This document shows positions 7,374-11,131 of a stretch of DNA of 11,131 nt, one piece after another. Source of the stretch: Deltaproteobacteria bacterium (GTDB lineage Bacteria; SAR324; JACQKK01); NCBI GenBank assembly GCA_029858165.1, contig JAOUFO010000034.1, positions 1-11,131 of the forward strand. Direction: 5' to 3'. Below the pieces are notes generated by a model, which saw nothing but the letters and a program-made list of their open reading frames with translations, made no database searches and had not been told where the DNA came from. The stretch's first letter is position 1. Each line of letters starts with the position of its first letter. A program made the translations under genes and the position numbers.

Positions 7374-7424
7374 ACCACCCTATCCCAATTCGTTTTAATT
7401 TTAAAGAGTCTCCACACATTATCC

Positions 7425-8831
7425 TTAAGGTCCTCCCTCATTCAGGGTTTCATCCTCCAAATGGCTCAACAATTCCCCCGCCAGCCAGATGGAACCCGCC
7501 ACCACAACGGATTCTGTAGGAGCTTGGCCCGCCAAAGCAAGCCCTGTGGAAAGGGATTCAGCAAACTCCAGGGGAGGCGGGTGGGGGATCTTTTTTTCCA
7601 CCAACCCATAAAAAGCCGCCTCGCTTTCTTTATCGGGAGAACGGGAGGTGTTGAGCCGGACCACGATCACTTTTTCAGCTTTGGACATCAACCGGGTTAA
7701 GGGTGTCAGCATATGAGGGGTCATTTTGTCGGCCAGCAGAGAAATCAGCAGGGTGTAGCGCGCCAGCCCCCATCGGTTTAATTGCCTGTTCAACGCCCCG
7801 ACCGCCTCCCGGTTATGGCCGCCGTCCAGCACCAACAAGGGGATCATCCATCCGGATTCCCGCAGCCTCACCCTCCGGTACAGGCTCATTCTCCCCTGGA
7901 TGGTCGTTCCCAAGACTGTCCTCACTCTGTTTGTTCTCTCTGGCTCCCCGGATGGGACTCCCCACAACACATCCGCAACCTTTAAAGCTGTCTGGCCGCA
8001 TTCCAATTGGGACCAGCCCAGGCAGCACCCCTCCACATCCACCCTCACAGGGTTCCAACCCGGCCATTTTGCAGACACCCGCTCTAAAGCAGGATTCGGC
8101 ACCAGGCTGCCCCCCCGTCCCGTTGAGGGGACTTTCCCAGGCTTCAGGGCAATATCCACCGGAAAAACCGGGGCAGGCAATTCTGCCAGATACCCGGCCA
8201 ACCAATAGGCCACTGCGGGTTTTTGGTGAGCCACCACCACGGGAATTCCAGGAAGAACGATGCCTGCTTTCTGGCGGGCGATGGACAGAATATCCTTTCC
8301 CAAAACATCCATATGGTCCATCCCGATGGCTGTCAACACGCATACATCTTTCGGGATGGCGTTGGTGGCATCCGCAACTCCCCCCAATCCCGCCTCCAGG
8401 ACCATCCATTCCACTCCCTCCTGATCAAAGGCGGCCAAACCGATGGCGGTCAAAAGGTCAAAATAGGAGCAACCCGATTGCTCAGACGGCCCTGCCTCAT
8501 CCAGAACCCTTATAGCAACCTGATCAAACACCTCCTTGGAAACCATCCGTCCGTTGATCTGAATCCTCTCCCGAATATCCCGCAGATGAGGGGAAGTATA
8601 CAGACCTGTCTGATGACCCGCCCGGAGCAGCAAACTGACAATCATGGCGGCAGTGGTGGTTTTTCCATTGGTCCCGGCGATATGGACCACCTTTTTGCCC
8701 AGGTGCGGGTTTCCCAAGCGGACCAACAAGGATTTTAACCCCGCCAACTTGGCCCCGTCACGGGTATGCGGCCGACTGTGGAGGGATGCCAGACCATTCA
8801 ATTTGTTTAATATATTCTGATGGGTATCCAA
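7425..8831 (-). CDS. folC: Bifunctional dihydrofolate/folylpolyglutamate synthase FolC, TTG start
   Basis: A 468-residue cytoplasmic ligase of the Mur-ligase superfamily. FolC adds glutamate to dihydropteroate (making dihydrofolate) and to reduced folates, using ATP. Motifs seen: P-loop G-T-N-G-K-T-T-T (53-60), Y-T-S-P-H-L (78-83), E-R-I-Q-I-N-G (88-94), E-A-G-L-G-G (146-151), a D-H-x-D-x-L-G segment (172-178), K-A-G-I with Lys188 at the carbamylated-lysine position, Q-G-R (312-314), L-D-G-G-H-N (335-340) and G-S-I-W-L-A-G-E (446-453). It is somewhat longer than the usual 420-440 residues; the extra lies in a poorly conserved stretch at about 225-300. The ATP and metal residues look intact. 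The only suitable start is TTG at 8829-8831, with AAGGC about nine bases upstream and a stop in frame 18 bases before. It is divergent from the LETM1-like gene and upstream of cheA. Confidence 0.93.
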   Translation of the reverse strand: MDTHQNILNKLNGLASLHSRPHTRDGAKLAGLKSLLVRLGNPHLGKKVVHIAGTNGKTTTAAMIVSLLLRAGHQTGLYTSPHLRDIRERIQINGRMVSKEVFDQVAIRVLDEAGPSEQSGCSYFDLLTAIGLAAFDQEGVEWMVLEAGLGGVADATNAIPKDVCVLTAIGMDHMDVLGKDILSIARQKAGIVLPGIPVVVAHQKPAVAYWLAGYLAELPAPVFPVDIALKPGKVPSTGRGGSLVPNPALERVSAKWPGWNPVRVDVEGCCLGWSQLECGQTALKVADVLWGVPSGEPERTNRVRTVLGTTIQGRMSLYRRVRLRESGWMIPLLVLDGGHNREAVGALNRQLNRWGLARYTLLISLLADKMTPHMLTPLTRLMSKAEKVIVVRLNTSRSPDKESEAAFYGLVEKKIPHPPPLEFAESLSTGLALAGQAPTESVVVAGSIWLAGELLSHLEDETLNEGGP

Positions 8832-9105
8832 ATTTTTTCTGCCTTGCTCTTAAAGATTATCTGAGGAAACAAGCCCGCCAAAGGAGGGGTCATCCAAAGG
8901 GACCACCGGATTTCAGGAGACATCCATTCGCTGCCATCAAGAATGCGGGTTTCATTCAGCAGAAAAATGGTATAAAAAAAGAACCTACGGGTGGCCAAGC
9001 CGTTTCAAACATCCGGCCCCCCCTCTTCAGGCAGGGCAACACCCCCCATCCATGGGATGTGCCGTACCTTCACAGAATTGCACGATTTTTTTTTGCAAAA
9101 AAGTT
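8832..9105. promoter_or_regulatory. Divergent intergenic region with possible promoters for folC and the LETM1-like gene
   Basis: This is the only divergent gap in the window, so it should hold both promoters. On the minus strand GATAAT (8861-8856) would place a start about 18 bases before folC, but no good -35 is present. On the plus strand TATAAA (8971-8976) is the best -10, with a poor -35 and a leader of about 120 bases. The frame of the plus gene stays open back to a stop at 8851-8853 but contains no ATG, GTG or TTG before 9052. Confidence 0.25.
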
Positions 9106-10440
9106 ATGAACTTCAACAGCCCCGGTTGGTTTGACCAATACCTCAAGTTCCGGACGGAAACCCCGTTTTCCAGGTTTCTACCTTCTCACGGCATCAAAAT
9201 TCTGGAGCAGGAGGGGATTCACAATGAAATGGACCAGGAGATATACTCCTTTTTACAGCCCACCGGTTTGTTGTACGGCTCCCCGGTGACATTTCCCTTT
9301 CCTGATCAGGTTTATCCCAACTCACAATACCATGATTCTCTGGAACGGCTGATTCTTGGATTGCTGGAATCCATTTTCGCGGTTTTGATGGCAGACAGGA
9401 AATATCAGCTTGAAGGGCTTGAGGATACCTCCGACCCCCTCCGCGATGTGGCCGAAATCATTCAAACCTATTATTCAACCCCGCCGGAAGGGTTTGTTCC
9501 CAAAAAAAGCCTGAAAGAATGGATTTTCAGCCTGTTCACCAAGCCACCATCCGACACCGCCCTGTTTGAAAAATACTTTGTTTACAGAGTCACCCAGGGT
9601 CAGTCTCTCAACGTGTTGGGCCTGTTTTTTAACAATTTTTTATTTTTGGACGTCTACCATTGCCTGTTGTTGCAAAGAAAAGTGCTGATGGGAGAAACCC
9701 TGGGCCCGGAATTGGTGGAAACCTTGAACAATTCTCACCTGGGCCACCGGGAGACGCTGATGAAACTGATCATTGTCACCGCCTATTCCAATGATTCCCT
9801 GGAAAGGGAAGAAAAGTTAATGATACAAGGGTTTCTCAAAAGAAGCCGTTTGCCAAAACCCGTCACTGAGTTGTTGGCCGTTAAAATGAACACAGGCCTC
9901 ACTTTGAATGAGGTGGAGATAGCCACGGCACCCTGGCTGATCCGCCGGTATTTTTTAGAGGTGGTGATCATGATGACTCTGCTGGACAGAGTGGTCACCA
10001 AAGAAGAGGATGAATTGCTGAAAAGGCTGGTTGAGCGGCTTGGCCTGTGGGGAGAAGAACTGGACCAAAGCCGGATCGCTCAGGAGACCTTTTTGTTCGC
10101 CCAAGGGGACAACCTCCAATTTTTTCAGAAAAAACCGAACCTGTTCAACATCAAAAACCGGTTGAAGGAAAAAGCGGGGATGGCTGTTAGAAAGAACATG
10201 AACCGGGTGGTGAATGAAATAAAAGAGACCAAGGAGTTGTCTCAATTGCTGATGAAATCCTCAAAAACCCAGCTGAATCCGGAGGAAAAGAAAAAAGTTC
10301 ACGACCAGTTGATGGACATTCTGAAAACCATCCCGGCATTGGCCATATTTGCACTTCCCGGAGGGGGGATCATCCTGCCCGTGATCATGAAATTGTTGCC
10401 CTTCAACATTCTGCCAAGCTCTTTTGAGGAAAAAGAATAA
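9106..10440 (+). CDS. LETM1-like protein with a TerB-like helical region
   Basis: A 444-residue, largely helical protein. The C-terminal segment (about 385-440) carries the LETM1 signature: E-E-K-K-K-V-x-x-Q-L-x-D-I-L-K (393-407), a hydrophobic run from I-P-A-L-A to V-I-M-K-L-L-P (409-432), and a final N-I-L-P-S-S-F-like end (434-440). LETM1 proteins support cation/proton homeostasis in the mitochondrial inner membrane; the bacterial relatives are little characterised. Residues about 218-318 resemble a TerB-like helical bundle (an acidic A-Y-S-N-D-S-L-E-R-E-E-K segment, then a T-L-L-D-R-V-V-T-K-E-E-D-E-L-L helix pair). The N-terminal 200 residues are not recognised. No signal peptide is seen; the only likely membrane segment is about 409-431. 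The start is uncertain: ATG 9106 lacks a clear ribosome binding site, ATG 9052 adds 18 Cys-containing residues, and ATG 9229 has AGGAGG 14 bases upstream. It stands alone, divergent from folC and convergent with the TupA-like gene. Confidence 0.75.
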   Translation: MNFNSPGWFDQYLKFRTETPFSRFLPSHGIKILEQEGIHNEMDQEIYSFLQPTGLLYGSPVTFPFPDQVYPNSQYHDSLERLILGLLESIFAVLMADRKYQLEGLEDTSDPLRDVAEIIQTYYSTPPEGFVPKKSLKEWIFSLFTKPPSDTALFEKYFVYRVTQGQSLNVLGLFFNNFLFLDVYHCLLLQRKVLMGETLGPELVETLNNSHLGHRETLMKLIIVTAYSNDSLEREEKLMIQGFLKRSRLPKPVTELLAVKMNTGLTLNEVEIATAPWLIRRYFLEVVIMMTLLDRVVTKEEDELLKRLVERLGLWGEELDQSRIAQETFLFAQGDNLQFFQKKPNLFNIKNRLKEKAGMAVRKNMNRVVNEIKETKELSQLLMKSSKTQLNPEEKKKVHDQLMDILKTIPALAIFALPGGGIILPVIMKLLPFNILPSSFEEKE

Positions 10441-10452
10441 AAGTTGGCAGCC

Positions 10453-11131
10453 TCATTTCCCTCCCCCTTTTACAGGGGCAAACAGCCGCCTGCCGTTTAC
10501 CTTGAATTCCCCAATGGCTTGTTGCCCTTCCTCCGATAACATCCATTCCTTTAAGATCGCGGCCTCCCGGTGATGAACCCCTGCCCCGGAGGGTGCCGAT
10601 AAAAGAGAATAGGGATTCTTCATGGCCGGATCACCCCAAATCACGGGACGCAGCCGCAAACGCCCCTTAAAAGCATAATAGGTTGCATCCACGCAAATCA
10701 CATACCCCCCAACCTCATCGGCTATCATCAGCGTGGCCCCCATTCCAAGCCCGGTGGGGCGATACCATTCACCCTGGGGGACAACCCCCAATGATTTCCA
10801 GGTTTTTTGTTCCAGAATGTGGGTTCCCGAACCATCCCCCCGGGAAAAAAACACTCCCTGGGTCTTTCGGATTTGGGCCAGGGCCGCCTTCAAAGACAGC
10901 GCTTTGGCGGCCCCCGCGGGGTCCTGGGGCGGCGCCAGCAAAATAAAATGGTTGACCATCACCTCCCGGCGGTCCAACAGTTCCCCTTTCTGTACATATT
11001 CCTGTTCCAACCGGGGGGCGTGGGACAGCACCAGGTCCACATCCCCCGCGGCCCCCAGCCGCAGGGCCTTGCCGGACCCCACCGACACCACCTGAACCTG
11101 GATTCCGTGAGTTTTGGTGAACCAGGGAAAC
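10453..11131 (-). CDS. tupA: TupA-like tungstate/oxyanion ABC transporter substrate-binding protein, 5' end beyond window
   Basis: The visible 225 residues are the C-terminal portion of a periplasmic binding protein of the TupA type, which captures tungstate (or a related oxyanion) for an ABC importer. Motifs: V-G-S-G-K-A-L near the visible start (GTGxAL in the family), G-D-V-D-L-V-L-S-H-A-P, an N-H-F where TupA usually has N-D-F, D-P-A, S-R-G-D-G-S-G-T-H, G-L-G-M-G-A-T-L, N-P-Y and a C-terminal R-R-L-F-A-P. The frame is open to the right edge, so an internal GTG near 11091 is not the true start; about 50-70 residues including any signal peptide are missing. Its permease and ATPase genes are not in view and would lie outside. 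Its stop is 12 bases from the end of the convergent LETM1-like gene, with no obvious terminator between them. Tungstate specificity rests on family resemblance only. Confidence 0.82.
   Translation of the reverse strand, partial: FPWFTKTHGIQVQVVSVGSGKALRLGAAGDVDLVLSHAPRLEQEYVQKGELLDRREVMVNHFILLAPPQDPAGAAKALSLKAALAQIRKTQGVFFSRGDGSGTHILEQKTWKSLGVVPQGEWYRPTGLGMGATLMIADEVGGYVICVDATYYAFKGRLRLRPVIWGDPAMKNPYSLLSAPSGAGVHHREAAILKEWMLSEEGQQAIGEFKVNGRRLFAPVKGGGK

Noticed and set aside
7813..8409. 198-codon minus-strand frame overlapping folC
   Set aside because: It lies in another frame of the same strand within folC; its Gly-rich, Cys-scattered composition and lack of motifs mark it as a shadow.
7703..8515. 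270-codon plus-strand frame opposite folC
   Set aside because: It is antisense to a gene with all FolC motifs, has a Pro/Ser-rich composition typical of a shadow frame, and has no domain signature.
10441..10500. Bidirectional terminator between the convergent LETM1-like and TupA-like genes
   Set aside because: The gap is only 12 bases. The nearest CCCCT/AGGGG pairing lies inside the TupA-like coding end, is 5 bp and lacks a proper T-tail.
1..11131. CRISPR arrays, insertion sequences, tRNA or rRNA genes, prophage genes
   Set aside because: No regularly spaced direct repeats, transposase motifs, tRNA cloverleafs or rRNA stretches were recognised on reading both strands.

Overview
The window comes from a Gram-negative-type bacterium of moderate base composition (roughly half G+C by eye, not calculated). 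Its content is a chemosensory gene cluster, a folate-metabolism gene, a bacterial LETM1-like protein and part of a tungstate-type ABC transporter binding protein. The double-Hpt CheA, the PilJ-type receptor and the LETM1-like protein would fit a Desulfobacterota or other deep proteobacterial lineage (magnetococci, for example). That placement is an impression from protein style and is not shown by the sequence.

Layout. On the minus strand, in transcription order from right to left: folC (8831-7425), a 271-base folded gap, then cheA (7153-4385), a first cheW copy (4265-3717), a PilJ-type methyl-accepting chemotaxis protein (3632-1860), a second cheW copy (1731-1222), a 388-base gap and a cheD homologue (833-222). 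The left 221 bases are non-coding and end in a strong hairpin that may terminate the cluster. To the right of folC and divergent from it is the LETM1-like gene (9106-10440, plus). It converges, with a 12-base gap, on a minus-strand TupA-like gene cut by the right edge.

How the genes work together. The receptor, the two CheW adaptors and CheA can form a complete sensory array. The receptor has a periplasmic PilJ-like sensor, HAMP and a canonical signalling tip. CheA has two phosphoacceptor Hpt domains, a long Pro/Ala/Gln-rich linker, and dimerisation, ATPase and CheW-like domains. No CheY, CheR or CheB is visible, so response regulators and methylation enzymes must be encoded elsewhere or beyond the left edge.

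The most unusual item is the CheD homologue. It keeps the family fold motifs, but both catalytic residues, Cys and His, are replaced by alanine, so it is predicted not to deamidate receptors. The second is the LETM1-like protein, a bacterial relative of a mitochondrial inner-membrane ion-homeostasis family, here joined to a TerB-like helical region. No CRISPR array, insertion sequence, tRNA or rRNA was recognised.
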